Notes under the pieces: model-generated
Seen by the model: only the letters and a program-made list of their open reading frames with translations
The model's database searches: none
What the model was told of the DNA's origin: nothing
From: Pseudomonadota bacterium
GTDB lineage: Bacteria; Pseudomonadota; Alphaproteobacteria; Rhizobiales; Methylopilaceae
Direction of reading: 5' to 3'
Length of the DNA: 55,443 nucleotides
Assembly: GCA_023430145.1 (NCBI GenBank)
Contig: JAEZCD010000135.1
Coordinates: 1 to 55,443 of the forward strand
Program-made: the position numbers and the translations under genes
Part shown: in pieces, positions 32,203 to 40,540 of the stretch
How the letters are laid out: every line of letters starts with the position of its first letter
How positions within the stretch are numbered: position 1 is the first letter of the stretch

Positions 32203-33243
32203 TCAGCCGGCGCCGAGCTCCTTCACCGCCGTTGCGAGCAGCTCCGGGCCGATCGCGCCCTCGAAGTTCTTGTAGATCGGCCGGGTGGCATCGATGAACA
32301 GCTGTCGGTCCGCGGGCGATATGTCGTTCACCTTGACTTTTTCCCGCAAGGTCTGGAGCGATTTCTCGATCACCTTCGGCTGCTCGGCCCATTGCCAGTC
32401 CATCGAGGTCTTCATCGCCTGTTGGACCATGCCCTTCTCCTCGCTCGACAGGCCGTCCCAGAGAGCGGGGTTCATCGAGGCGACGAAGAAGTCGGTGACG
32501 TGGGAATCGAGCGAGACGAAGCCGGCGACCTCGTTCAGTTTGGCGTCGAGGATGTCGGGCAGCGGATAGGCGAAGCCGTCGACCACGCCCTGTTGCAGGG
32601 CGAGGTAGAGCTCCGAGGGATCGAGCGCGACGGGGTTCGCGCCGAGCGCGCGGAAGGCTTGCAGATAGACCTGGCTGTTGATGACGCGGATCTTGAGCCC
32701 GGCGAGGTCGGCGGGCTTGTGGATCGGCCGCACCTTGTTGACGATGTGGCGGCCGCCCATCAGCCAGTAGCCGACGAACTGGAAGCCGGCCGGGCGGGCC
32801 AGCTCGGCGACCTTGGCGCCGATCGGGCCGTCGAGCCCCGCCTTCAGCTTGGCCGTCGTGTCGACCAGATAGGGCAGCGTGAAGAGGTCCATGGGCTTGA
32901 CGTAGTTCGAGTACCAGGCCGGCACCGCGATCGTCATGCCGAGCGAGCCGGCGCGGACCGAGGACAGCATCTCGGCGACGCCGCCGAGCTCGGAGCCAGG
33001 GAACACCTGAACGACGAGCTTGCCGCCGGAGAGTTTCCCCAGTTCCTCGCCGAAGCGGACGATCGCCTGGTTGTAGAGCGAGGCCGCCGGCTGCGGGCTG
33101 CCGAAGCGGATCGTCCGCGCGGACTGGGCGATCGCCGGAGCGGCGATCCCGGTCACCGCAGCGCCTGCCAATGCTGCTCCCGCTTGCAGGAAGCGGCGGC
33201 GGCCGATCGATGCCCCGAGGGGCATTCTCGTCTTGTCGGTCAT
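32203..33243 (-). CDS. dctP: TRAP transporter substrate-binding protein, DctP family
   Basis: A 346-residue periplasmic binding protein with a Tat-type signal (GRRRFLQAG, cleavage near residue 39). The DctP fold follows, with FGSPQPAASLYNQAIVRFGEEL, GLKIRVINSQVYLQAFRALGANPVALDPSELYLALQQGVVDG and later LFIDATRPIY. The conserved arginine in IRV normally binds a substrate carboxylate, so the ligand is probably an organic acid. GGGAGG precedes the ATG at 33243. It is the third gene of a dctQ-dctM-dctP-hydrolase operon. Confidence 0.93.
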   Translation of the reverse strand: MTDKTRMPLGASIGRRRFLQAGAALAGAAVTGIAAPAIAQSARTIRFGSPQPAASLYNQAIVRFGEELGKLSGGKLVVQVFPGSELGGVAEMLSSVRAGSLGMTIAVPAWYSNYVKPMDLFTLPYLVDTTAKLKAGLDGPIGAKVAELARPAGFQFVGYWLMGGRHIVNKVRPIHKPADLAGLKIRVINSQVYLQAFRALGANPVALDPSELYLALQQGVVDGFAYPLPDILDAKLNEVAGFVSLDSHVTDFFVASMNPALWDGLSSEEKGMVQQAMKTSMDWQWAEQPKVIEKSLQTLREKVKVNDISPADRQLFIDATRPIYKNFEGAIGPELLATAVKELGAG

Positions 33244-33322
33244 GAAGATCCTCCCTTGGTTGTTCTTGCAGTCACCCAACGTGCGGGAGGGCAGGGCACT
33301 CCCGGGCACTGGATTTCGGTCC

Positions 33323-34606
33323 TCAGAAGCCGAGCATGCGCGGCAGCCACAGCGTGAAGCTCGGCACGGCGACGAGGAGCGCCACCACCGCCACCATCCA
33401 GAGGACGAAGGGCAGCAGCGCGAGCGAGAGCTTTTCCGGGGGCACGCCGCTGATCCCCGACGTCATGAACAGGATGATGCCGACCGGCGGCGTGACGAGG
33501 CCGATCATCGACGACAGGATGAAGATCATCGCGAACTGCAGGTCGTCGATGCCGTAGCGCCGCGCGATCGGCGCCAGCAGCGGCGCCAGCGCGATGATGA
33601 TCGGCACGGCGTCGAGGAACATGCCCACAACGAGCAGCGAGGCCGCGACGAGGCCGAGCAGCACCATCGGATCGGCGCTGATCGCGATCAGCTGATCGGC
33701 GAGCGCATGCGTGACGCGGTTGAGCGTCAGGATCCAGGCGAGAATGGCGCCGGCGCCCATCAGCATGCCGACGACCGAGCTGATGACGGCGCTGTAGACG
33801 GCGGCGTCGTAAACGTCCCGCAGCCTCAGCGCACGCGTCCAGGCGAAGCCGACGAGGAGCGTGTAGACGACGCCGATGGCCGCCGACTCGGTGACGGTGA
33901 AGATGCCGAAGGTGATGCCGCCGACGATCACCACCGGCAGGCAGATCAGCGGGACGACGCGCAGCGTCTGCGCGGCGATCTCGCGCAAGCTCGGCCGGTC
34001 GGGGGAGATCGTCGCGTGGTATTGCAGCGACTTGCGCCAGGAGATGGCGGCGAGCCCGAGCCCGATCAACAGGCCCGGTACCACGCCGGCCATGAACAGG
34101 CCGCCGATGGAGACGTTGCCGACCGCGAGCGCGTAGATGATCATGGCGACGCTCGGCGGGATGATCGGCCCGACGATGGAGCTCGCCGCCGTCAGCGCGG
34201 CGCTGAAGGCGAGCGGATAGCCCGCCCGCGTCATGATCTGGATCTCCATGCGCCCGAGGCTGGCGATGTCGGAGACGGCGGTGCCGCTCACGCCCGCCAT
34301 CAGCATGGAGCCGGAGACGTTCACATAGGCCATGCCGCCGCGGACGCGGCCGAGCAGCAGCTGCAGCCAGCGCACCATTTCCGGCAGGAGGCCGGAGCGC
34401 TCGGCCAGGAATCCCATCATGATGAAGAGCGGGATCGCCAGCAGCGGGAAGGAATCCAGCGCGAAGTAGATGCGGCGGGCGATGATCGAGGGCTCGATCC
34501 CCTCGATGAAGAGAATCCAGATCGAGCCCGCCAGCCCCATGCCGAACGCGACCGGCACGCCGAGGAGGAGCGTGACGGCGATGATGCCGGCGAGGAGCGC
34601 GAGCAT
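33323..34606 (-). CDS. dctM: TRAP transporter large permease, DctM family
   Basis: A 427-residue membrane protein with about 12 helices. It begins LLAGIIAVTLLLGVPVAFGMGLAG and contains the family motifs SGSMLMAGVSGTAVSDIASLG and PPSVAMIIYALAVGNVSIGGLF. It carries out sodium-coupled substrate import with DctQ and DctP. The ATG at 34606 overlaps the dctQ stop (ATGA). The open frame continues 200 codons upstream but only as the shadow of dctQ. Confidence 0.93.
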   Translation of the reverse strand: MLALLAGIIAVTLLLGVPVAFGMGLAGSIWILFIEGIEPSIIARRIYFALDSFPLLAIPLFIMMGFLAERSGLLPEMVRWLQLLLGRVRGGMAYVNVSGSMLMAGVSGTAVSDIASLGRMEIQIMTRAGYPLAFSAALTAASSIVGPIIPPSVAMIIYALAVGNVSIGGLFMAGVVPGLLIGLGLAAISWRKSLQYHATISPDRPSLREIAAQTLRVVPLICLPVVIVGGITFGIFTVTESAAIGVVYTLLVGFAWTRALRLRDVYDAAVYSAVISSVVGMLMGAGAILAWILTLNRVTHALADQLIAISADPMVLLGLVAASLLVVGMFLDAVPIIIALAPLLAPIARRYGIDDLQFAMIFILSSMIGLVTPPVGIILFMTSGISGVPPEKLSLALLPFVLWMVAVVALLVAVPSFTLWLPRMLGF

Positions 34607-35166
34607 CAGCGCGGCTCCCGCCCCGCCGCATTCCCGTCGGCGCCCCCGGGCCACGACAGGACCAGGAGATGGTAGACGAGGAGCGCGGCCCCGACGGGCA
34701 GCGCCGCGACGCCATAGCCGAGGCTGATCCCGAGGCCCGGATCGGTCTGCTGGGCCGCAGCCACCGCGGCGACGAGCCCGCTCCAGAACAACAGGACGAA
34801 GAACAGCATCATCATCGCCTGTCCGGCCCGGACCGCGAGAATTCGCGGCCAGCCCCGCAGGGCGTCGATCGCCATGGTGAAGCCGACATGCGCGCCGCGC
34901 CGGAGCGCGATGCCGGCCCCGAGCAGGAAGAACCACACGAGCAGCATCCGCGCAGCGGCGTTCACGAAGGAGACCGAGAAGTCGAAGACGAAGCGGGAGA
35001 CCACCTCGAGCGAGATCAGGCCCGCGAAGGTGATGCCGATCAGCGCCGCGGCGACCTCGGTTCCGCTCACCAGCGCGCGGTCGAAGGCTCGCCAGCGGCG
35101 GGGCAGCGCGAGGCGCTGACCGGCGAGCTTCGCCGCCTCGTCGACTTCCTCCAGCAGGTCCGCCAC
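34606..35166 (-). CDS. dctQ: TRAP transporter small permease, DctQ family
   Basis: A 186-residue protein with four membrane helices, typical of DctQ: SLEVVSRFVFDFSVSFVNAAARMLLVWFFLLGAGIALRRGAHVGF is the conserved central block. It starts with GTG at 35166 after GGGAGACGGGG. A LacI-type operator lies 24-37 bases upstream of the start. It is the first gene of the three-component TRAP operon. Confidence 0.92.
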   Translation of the reverse strand: MADLLEEVDEAAKLAGQRLALPRRWRAFDRALVSGTEVAAALIGITFAGLISLEVVSRFVFDFSVSFVNAAARMLLVWFFLLGAGIALRRGAHVGFTMAIDALRGWPRILAVRAGQAMMMLFFVLLFWSGLVAAVAAAQQTDPGLGISLGYGVAALPVGAALLVYHLLVLSWPGGADGNAAGREPR

Positions 35167-35189
35167 GGCGCCCCGTCTCCCGAAATCGA

Positions 35190-35221
35190 TGTAATTGATT
35201 ACACGCGCCGCTCGCTGTCAA
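35190..35221 (-). promoter_or_regulatory. LacI-type promoter-operator cassette, copy 1 (before dctQ)
   Basis: On the minus strand TTGACA (35221-35216) and GCGAGCG are followed by the palindromic operator TGTAATCAATTACA (35203-35190), whose 6-bp arms flank a 2-base centre. The same arrangement occurs at 36429-36462 before the second TRAP system. The operator would cover the -10 region, so bound LacI-type protein should repress. Confidence 0.75.
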
Positions 35222-35278
35222 CGCGGTGGACGAAGCCTGTAGAGGCTCCGCAGGCCAGGTAGCGCCGGGATGCGAGGA

Positions 35279-36361
35279 TCAGCCGACAGCCGCGTCCGCG
35301 GTCCGCAGCGCCTGTGCCGGCGCGGGCGCGCCCGTCGAGCGGCGGGCGATCAGGTTCGGCTCGAAGCGGATCTTGCGCGGCGTCGGACGCCCCTTGAGCG
35401 TGTCGATGACGAACCTCGCCGCCGCGGCGCCCATCTCGCCGGCCGGCACCGCCATCGTCGTGAGCGGCGGCACCACATGGGCGGTGAAATCGAGATTGTC
35501 GAAGCCGACGATGGACATGTCGCCCGGCACCGCCAGTCCTGCCTCGCGGCACTCGATGAGCGCCCCGAAGGCGAGCACGTCGTTGCCGCAGATGACCGCG
35601 GTCGGCGGCACCGGCAGGGCGCGCAGGATCTGGATGCCCTCGCGCCCGCTGGAGATGCTGTAGGGCCGCTGCACGATCGCCTCCGGCAGCAGCGTCACGC
35701 CGTGGCGGGCGAGCGCATCGGCGATGCCGTCGACGCGCGTCGCCGCCCGGTCGTTGTCGGCGGTCGCGGCCGAGATCACGCCGAAGCGGCGGTGGCCCAG
35801 ACCGATCAGGAACTCGGTGATGTCGTCGGCAGCCTGGCGATTGTCGATGCCGACGCAGGGATGCGGGCTCTCGGGGTTGAACACATAGGTGTTGATATGA
35901 GGAATGCCGGCGGCGTCGATGCTGCCGTAGACATCCGCATGATGGCGCTCGCCGACGAGGATCAGCCCCTCGGTGCCGCGCTCGATCAGCAGCGCGACCT
36001 GCTGGGCCTCGCTGACGAGATCCCATTCGTGGGTGGCGACGAACAGCGAATACCCGTCGCCCGCCAGCCTGCGCTGAGCGGCCTCGACGAGGCTCGCATA
36101 GATGGCGTGATTGAGCGTCGGGATGACGATCCCGATCATCTTCGAGCGCTCGGAGCGGAGCGCGCGCGCGGCGCTGTTGGGCATATAGCCGAGCTGCCGG
36201 ATGGCGGCGTCGACGCGGGCGCGAGTTTCCGCCGAGACGAGGGCCGGTGCGTTCTGCGCACGCGAGACGGTCGCCGTCGAGCAGCCGGCCAGACGCGCCA
36301 CGTCGACCGCGCGAACGGCGTTCCTCTTGCGCTTTTGAAGCCGCTTCTGCTTCGACGACAT
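35279..36361 (-). CDS. LacI family transcriptional regulator
   Basis: A 360-residue LacI-type repressor. The HTH is at about residues 15-40 (VRAVDVARLAGCSTATVSRA), with the hinge LGYMPNSAARAL near 60 and a periplasmic-binding-like effector domain (65-340, including GLGHRRFGVIS and VPGDMSIVGFDNLDF). The N-terminus is unusually lysine/arginine-rich. It lies between two TRAP operons, and identical operators precede both, so it is very probably their common repressor. The ATG at 36361 is the only start that gives a standard LacI N-terminus. Confidence 0.94.
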   Translation of the reverse strand: MSSKQKRLQKRKRNAVRAVDVARLAGCSTATVSRAQNAPALVSAETRARVDAAIRQLGYMPNSAARALRSERSKMIGIVIPTLNHAIYASLVEAAQRRLAGDGYSLFVATHEWDLVSEAQQVALLIERGTEGLILVGERHHADVYGSIDAAGIPHINTYVFNPESPHPCVGIDNRQAADDITEFLIGLGHRRFGVISAATADNDRAATRVDGIADALARHGVTLLPEAIVQRPYSISSGREGIQILRALPVPPTAVICGNDVLAFGALIECREAGLAVPGDMSIVGFDNLDFTAHVVPPLTTMAVPAGEMGAAAARFVIDTLKGRPTPRKIRFEPNLIARRSTGAPAPAQALRTADAAVG

Positions 36362-36428
36362 GCAGCGACGACCCCTGAAATCAATAGATGACGCGCTTCC
36401 TCCGACGCAACCCCGCGCCCGGCCGGCG

Positions 36429-36462
36429 TTGACAGCGGGCGCGGCTGATGTAATCAATTACA
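36429..36462 (+). promoter_or_regulatory. LacI-type promoter-operator cassette, copy 2 (divergent lacI/TRAP)
   Basis: TTGACA (36429-36434), the block GCGGGCG, then TGTAATCAATTACA (36449-36462). TAATCA inside the operator (36451-36456) is a plausible -10 at a 16-base spacing. The operator is the same 14-mer as at 35190-35203, in the same orientation relative to its TTGACA. It sits between the lacI-type gene and the fused TRAP permease gene. Confidence 0.78.
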
Positions 36463-36526
36463 CAAAGCCGGGCGCGACGGAAGACGCCCACTTCACCGCG
36501 CCGAGCGCGAGGGGGGATACGCCGGA

Positions 36527-36634
36527 ATGACGGGTTGCCTCGCAGGGGGCCGGCAGCACGGGGCGGCGGCCGGACGACGGGACCGGCTGCCGCATGGCGG
36601 CCGCGCGCTCCCGATCGACGGGCGCATGCGCTGA
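36527..36634 (+). CDS. Small upstream ORF coupled to the TRAP permease gene
   Basis: A 35-codon frame starting ATG at 36527, ten bases after the strong ribosome site GAGGGGGG (36509-36516). Its stop TGA (36632-36634) shares its last base with the ATG of the TRAP permease gene (TGATG). The permease has no ribosome site of its own, so translation through this frame probably feeds it. The predicted peptide is rich in Gly and Arg and matches nothing I know. It may be only a coupling leader rather than a functional peptide. Confidence 0.45.
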   Translation: MTGCLAGGRQHGAAAGRRDRLPHGGRALPIDGRMR

Positions 36635-38532
36635 TGGCGATCGTTCAGACGGCAGCTCCAGACAGCCTCGCCGACAGCGATCTCGACACCTATCGCATCG
36701 ACATCCCCAAGCCCGGCTGGCTGCGCCTGATCGACGGGCTCGCCGTCATCGTGCTGAATCTCAGCCTGATCGCGCAGGTAGCGCTGATCTTCGGCAGCAC
36801 GATGCTGCGCAACGTCGTCTCCTCGCCGCTGCTGATGGGCGTCGCCGAGACCGCGCATCCCTTCCTCGTCACCATCGCCTTCCTCGGCGGCGCGGTGTCC
36901 TACAGCCGCGGGCATTTCATCGTCATCACCTTCCTCGTCGAACGCGCGTCGCCCGCCGCGAGGGCCTTCCTGCGGGCGCTGGTCGAATGCCTGGTGATCG
37001 TCGTCTCGGTGCCGATGGCGGTCTACTCGCTTCGGCTGCTGTCGATGAACTACGAGGAAACGACGCTGCTGATGGGGATCAGCTATGCGTGGATGACGGT
37101 GCCGATCATCATCGGCGCGGCGCTGTTCGTCGTCCATGCGGCGAATACGCTGCTGCGGCTGCCGCCGAGGGCCATCGCCGGGGGCGCGCTCGCGGCCGGA
37201 GCGCTGCTGCTCGCCTTCTTCCTGCTGAAGGACACGCTCGGCGCCGATCCCCCGCTGCTCTATACAGTGCTGATCGTCCTGTTCGTCGCATTCCTGGTCA
37301 TTGGGGTCCCGATCGGATTCATCCTGGCGATCACCGGCACCGTCTGCGTGCTCTCGGTCGGCTCCGCGGACATGACCGCGATCATGATGAATGCGCAGCG
37401 CGGATCGAGCGGCTTCATCCTCCTGGCGCTGCCATTCTTCGTTCTTGCCGGCTTCATCATGGACAGGGCCGATATCGGCGGGCGCATCGTCGATCTGGTC
37501 ACGGCTCTGATCGGGCACGTGCGCGGCGGCCTGCTGCAGGTCATGGTGATCGGCTGCTATCTCGGCTCCTGCGTCTCCGGCTCCAAGGCCGCAGACATGG
37601 CCATGATCGGCATCCCGATGAGCCGGCGCCTCGAGGAGCAGGGTTACCCCGCGCCCGAGCGCGCCGCTGTGCTCGCCGCCTCCGCCGCCATGGCGGAATC
37701 CGTTCCGCCCAGCATCGCGCTGATCCTGGTCGGCTCCGCGACGGGCATCTCCACCGGGGCGCTGTTCGTTGCGGGATTGCTGCCGGCCGCGACGCTGGCC
37801 CTCTGCGTGATGATCCTGATCCGCGTGCGCGCCTCGATGTTCGGCTGGGAGCCCACCGCTCGCGCCTCGGCGGGCGAGGTCGGGCAGGCGGCCCGCCGGG
37901 CGATCCTGCCGCTGCTGATGCCGGTGATCCTGATCGGCGGCATCATCGGCGGCTACGGCACGCCGACCGAGGTCTCCACCTTCGCCGTCGTCTACGGGCT
38001 GGCGCTCGGCATGTTCTACCGGCGCTTCACGCTCGCGAGCTTCTGGGAGACGCTGACCAGCGCCTCGATGCTCAACGGCATGATCTTCTTCACAGTCTCT
38101 GCGGCGACGATCTTCTCTTGGGCGATGACCCTCGAAGGCGTGACGACGGCGCTGGCGGGACTGGCGTCCGGGCTCGGCCATATCGGCTTTCTGATCGCCG
38201 TCATTCTCATCACCATCGTCGTCGCGGCGATCCTCGACAGCTTCGTGACCATCATCATTCTCGCGCCGCTGCTCGTGCCGGTGGCGCAGAAGCTCGACGT
38301 CGATCTTCTGCAATACGGGATCATCATGGCCGAGTCCTTCGGCATCGGCTGCATCCTGCCGCCGATCGGCATCGCACTTTACGTGGCCTGCAAGATCTCG
38401 GGCGCGCGCGTCGAGGCAACGAGCCGCATCGTCCTGTGGTATCTCGCCGTGCTGGTGACGGGACTTCTGATCGTCGCCGCGTTTCCGGTGATCACGACCA
38501 TCCTTCCTCACATGCTGGACATGCGGGGATAG
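36634..38532 (+). CDS. TRAP transporter permease with fused DctQ and DctM domains
   Basis: A 632-residue membrane protein. Residues about 25-195 form a four-helix DctQ-type part (LSRGHFIVI-like SYSRGHFIVITFLVER). A linker helix follows, then residues 205-630 form the DctM part, with FVAFLVIGVPIGFILAITG, the substrate-site block GSCVSGSKAADMAMIGIPM and PPSIALILVGSATGISTGALFVAG. Sodium-driven import of an organic acid is expected. The first ATG with sensible homology is 36634, which overlaps the small upstream ORF. It is divergent from the LacI-type gene, with the shared operator between them. Confidence 0.93.
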   Translation: MAIVQTAAPDSLADSDLDTYRIDIPKPGWLRLIDGLAVIVLNLSLIAQVALIFGSTMLRNVVSSPLLMGVAETAHPFLVTIAFLGGAVSYSRGHFIVITFLVERASPAARAFLRALVECLVIVVSVPMAVYSLRLLSMNYEETTLLMGISYAWMTVPIIIGAALFVVHAANTLLRLPPRAIAGGALAAGALLLAFFLLKDTLGADPPLLYTVLIVLFVAFLVIGVPIGFILAITGTVCVLSVGSADMTAIMMNAQRGSSGFILLALPFFVLAGFIMDRADIGGRIVDLVTALIGHVRGGLLQVMVIGCYLGSCVSGSKAADMAMIGIPMSRRLEEQGYPAPERAAVLAASAAMAESVPPSIALILVGSATGISTGALFVAGLLPAATLALCVMILIRVRASMFGWEPTARASAGEVGQAARRAILPLLMPVILIGGIIGGYGTPTEVSTFAVVYGLALGMFYRRFTLASFWETLTSASMLNGMIFFTVSAATIFSWAMTLEGVTTALAGLASGLGHIGFLIAVILITIVVAAILDSFVTIIILAPLLVPVAQKLDVDLLQYGIIMAESFGIGCILPPIGIALYVACKISGARVEATSRIVLWYLAVLVTGLLIVAAFPVITTILPHMLDMRG

Positions 38533-38577
38533 ACGAAGCACGCGACAGAAACAGACAAAAAAAACCGGGAGGAAACG

Positions 38578-39621
38578 ATGACCAGAACGAAGAACGACGC
38601 CGCGGGCCGGAGCCTCTCGGGGACCGGTCCCGTGTCGCGGCGCGAGGCGCTGCGGCTCGGAGGCGCGGTCACCGCGGTGACGGTCCTGTCGCCCGGGATC
38701 GCCCGCGCGCAGGCCCCCAAGCGCCTGCGCTTCGCGCATCCCGCGCCCATGGCGCATGGCTGGCACATCTGGGCGGAGAACTTCAAGACCAGTTTCGAGG
38801 GCATGACCGACAAGCGCTTCGTCGTGCAGCTCTTCCCCGACGCGCAGATGGGCAACGAGCGCGACACGGCGCAGGCCGTGCGGCTCGGCTCGATCGAGAT
38901 GGGCGCCATCGGCGTCGGCCTCATGAACTGGGTGCCGCAGATGTCGGTGACGGACGCGCCCTTCCTCTGGAAGAGCCGCGCGCACGCCTATGCCGCGATC
39001 GAGGGCCCGTTCGGCGACGCGCTGCGCAAGGCAGCGCTCGAGAAGGGGTTTCGGCTCGTCGGCTGGACCGATCTCGGCTTCCGCTGCATGACCAACAACG
39101 TCAAGGTCATCAAGTCGGCGGACGACATGAAGGGCCTCAAGATGCGCGTGCCGAACGCGAAAGCCTATATCGCGCTGATGCAGGCGCTCGGCTCCTCGAC
39201 CGTCGCCGTCGACTTGAGCGAGCTCTATCTGGCGCTGCGCCAGGGCGTCGCCGACGGGCAGGACACGCCGCCGTCCGTGGTGAAATCGAACAAGCTGTAC
39301 GAGGTACAGAAGTTCGTCTCCAAGACCGACCACGTCCTCACCACCGCCTATGTGGTCGCCAACCCGGCCTTCTTCGACGGGCTCTCGGCCGCCGACAAGG
39401 AGGCGTTCCTCAAGTCGTCCAGCGCCGCCGATGACCATCTGCGCAAGCACACGCAGGCGGACGAGGCGAAGGCCTACGGATTCCTCGGCGACCACGGCAT
39501 GCAGGTGACGACGGACGTCGACGGCGACTCCTTCCGCCGCGCGGCGGCGTCGGTCCTGTCCGACAATCCGGACCTGTTCCCGCCGGAGCTCGTCAAGATC
39601 GCGCAGGCGGTCTCGGCCTGA
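38578..39621 (+). CDS. TRAP transporter substrate-binding protein, DctP family (second system)
   Basis: A 347-residue binding protein with a Tat-like signal (SRREALRLGG, residues 20-29, cleavage near residue 44 after ARAQ). The DctP fold follows, with LRFAHPAPMAHGWHIWAENF and GLKMRVPNAKAYIALMQALGSSTVAVDLSELYLALRQGVADGQD. The conserved Arg in MRV suggests a carboxylate ligand. GGGAGG lies six bases before the ATG. It completes the two-gene TRAP system with the fused permease and is only distantly similar to the DctP at 32203. Confidence 0.94.
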   Translation: MTRTKNDAAGRSLSGTGPVSRREALRLGGAVTAVTVLSPGIARAQAPKRLRFAHPAPMAHGWHIWAENFKTSFEGMTDKRFVVQLFPDAQMGNERDTAQAVRLGSIEMGAIGVGLMNWVPQMSVTDAPFLWKSRAHAYAAIEGPFGDALRKAALEKGFRLVGWTDLGFRCMTNNVKVIKSADDMKGLKMRVPNAKAYIALMQALGSSTVAVDLSELYLALRQGVADGQDTPPSVVKSNKLYEVQKFVSKTDHVLTTAYVVANPAFFDGLSAADKEAFLKSSSAADDHLRKHTQADEAKAYGFLGDHGMQVTTDVDGDSFRRAAASVLSDNPDLFPPELVKIAQAVSA

Positions 39622-39636
39622 GCCCGGCCGAACGAA

Positions 39637-39670
39637 GGAGGGCGTTCGAGCGCGAGCCCCGGCGCCCTCC
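39637..39670 (+). terminator. Hairpin after the second TRAP binding-protein gene
   Basis: GGAGGGCG (39637-39644) and CGCCCTCC (39663-39670) form a perfect 8-bp stem with an 18-base loop. It begins 15 bases after the stop codon and has no T-run. Confidence 0.35.
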
Positions 39671-39706
39671 GCACCACATCACGAAAGACGACGAGCGAGA
39701 CCCCCG

Positions 39707-40366
39707 ATGAAGCCTCAGGCAGTGCATACCCCGGACGCTCCGCGCCTCGCGCAGCAGGGCCGGCCGATCACCGACGAGCTGCGCCGGCGTGTGCAGGAAG
39801 AGCTTCCCGAGATCGCCGAGATCAAGGATGCCGGCCTGCGGGCGAAGGTGGTCGAGGCCTGGGCCTTCTCGCTGGCCGGCAGCAGCTACGACTCGCTTCG
39901 CGACATGCCGGCCTGCGGCGTGCCGGGCGATCTCGAAGCGCTCTCGGGCGACCAGACGGACCATCTGCGCAGCGTCGCCCGCCTCGCCATGAAGATGGCG
40001 GACGATTTCTCCGAGAACTTCCCGAACGTGCAGATCGACCGCGACCTCGTCGTCGCCGGCGCGCTGTGCCACGACATCGGCAAGCCGTGGGAGTTCGATC
40101 CGGTGAACCGGGCGCGGTGGGCAGCTTCGCAGCATACCGGGCGTCCGGCCATCCGGCATCCCGCCTACGGCGTGTATATCTGCTTGTCCGTCGGGCTGCC
40201 GGAAGAGGTCGCGCACATGGCGGCCGCCCATTCGGCGGAAGGCGATCTCGTCGCCCGCAGCCTCGAGAACACGATCGTGGCGCATGTCGACCACGCCTAC
40301 TGGCGCGTCCTCGCGGCTGCCGGCCAGATCAAGCCCGAGACGATCCCGGCCTCCTGGCCCCGCTGA
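39707..40366 (+). CDS. HD-domain phosphohydrolase-like protein
   Basis: A 219-residue protein with an HD domain: an early His in QTDHLRSVARLAMKMADDF (about 85), the HD pair H122-D123 in LCHDIGKPWEF, HPAYGVYICLSVG, then HMAAAHSAEGD and a late Asp in IVAHVDHAY. HD proteins are metal-dependent phosphohydrolases or related hydrolases and lyases. The ATG at 39707 follows ACGAGCGAG. It lies 85 bases after the second TRAP binding-protein gene and is probably in its operon, so it may act on the imported compound; that is inference. Confidence 0.85.
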   Translation: MKPQAVHTPDAPRLAQQGRPITDELRRRVQEELPEIAEIKDAGLRAKVVEAWAFSLAGSSYDSLRDMPACGVPGDLEALSGDQTDHLRSVARLAMKMADDFSENFPNVQIDRDLVVAGALCHDIGKPWEFDPVNRARWAASQHTGRPAIRHPAYGVYICLSVGLPEEVAHMAAAHSAEGDLVARSLENTIVAHVDHAYWRVLAAAGQIKPETIPASWPR

Positions 40367-40372
40367 CCGGGA

Positions 40373-40397
40373 CCGTCCCGGATCGGATCAGGGACGG
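40373..40397. terminator. Hairpin between convergent genes
   Basis: CCGTCCC (40373-40379) and GGGACGG (40391-40397) form a 7-bp stem with an 11-base loop, just after the HD-gene stop and before the end of the convergent SRPBCC gene. No T-run on either side. The rest of 40367-40540 shows nothing recognisable. Confidence 0.35.
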
Positions 40398-40540
40398 GCT
40401 CAGTGCGGTAGAGGGCGGAAATCCGTCGGGCGTCGCCGACGAGCCCGCAGAGCACCTCGGCCGGCGAGGCCGGCCAGACGCGCGCTTCCGCACGGTCAGT
40501 TCCGGACCGCGTCCCTGGCCCGTTTCTCGACGAGGCTCGG

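Noticed and set aside
36527..36633. TTG at 36535 as start of the TRAP permease
   Set aside because: The extra 33 residues are Arg/Gly/Pro-rich with no DctQ similarity; the coupled ATG at 36634 is more natural.
36493..39495. 1000-residue open frame antisense to the fused TRAP genes
   Set aside because: Low-complexity, Arg/His/Asp-rich, opposite to two well-recognised genes; it is the mirror of their codon bias.
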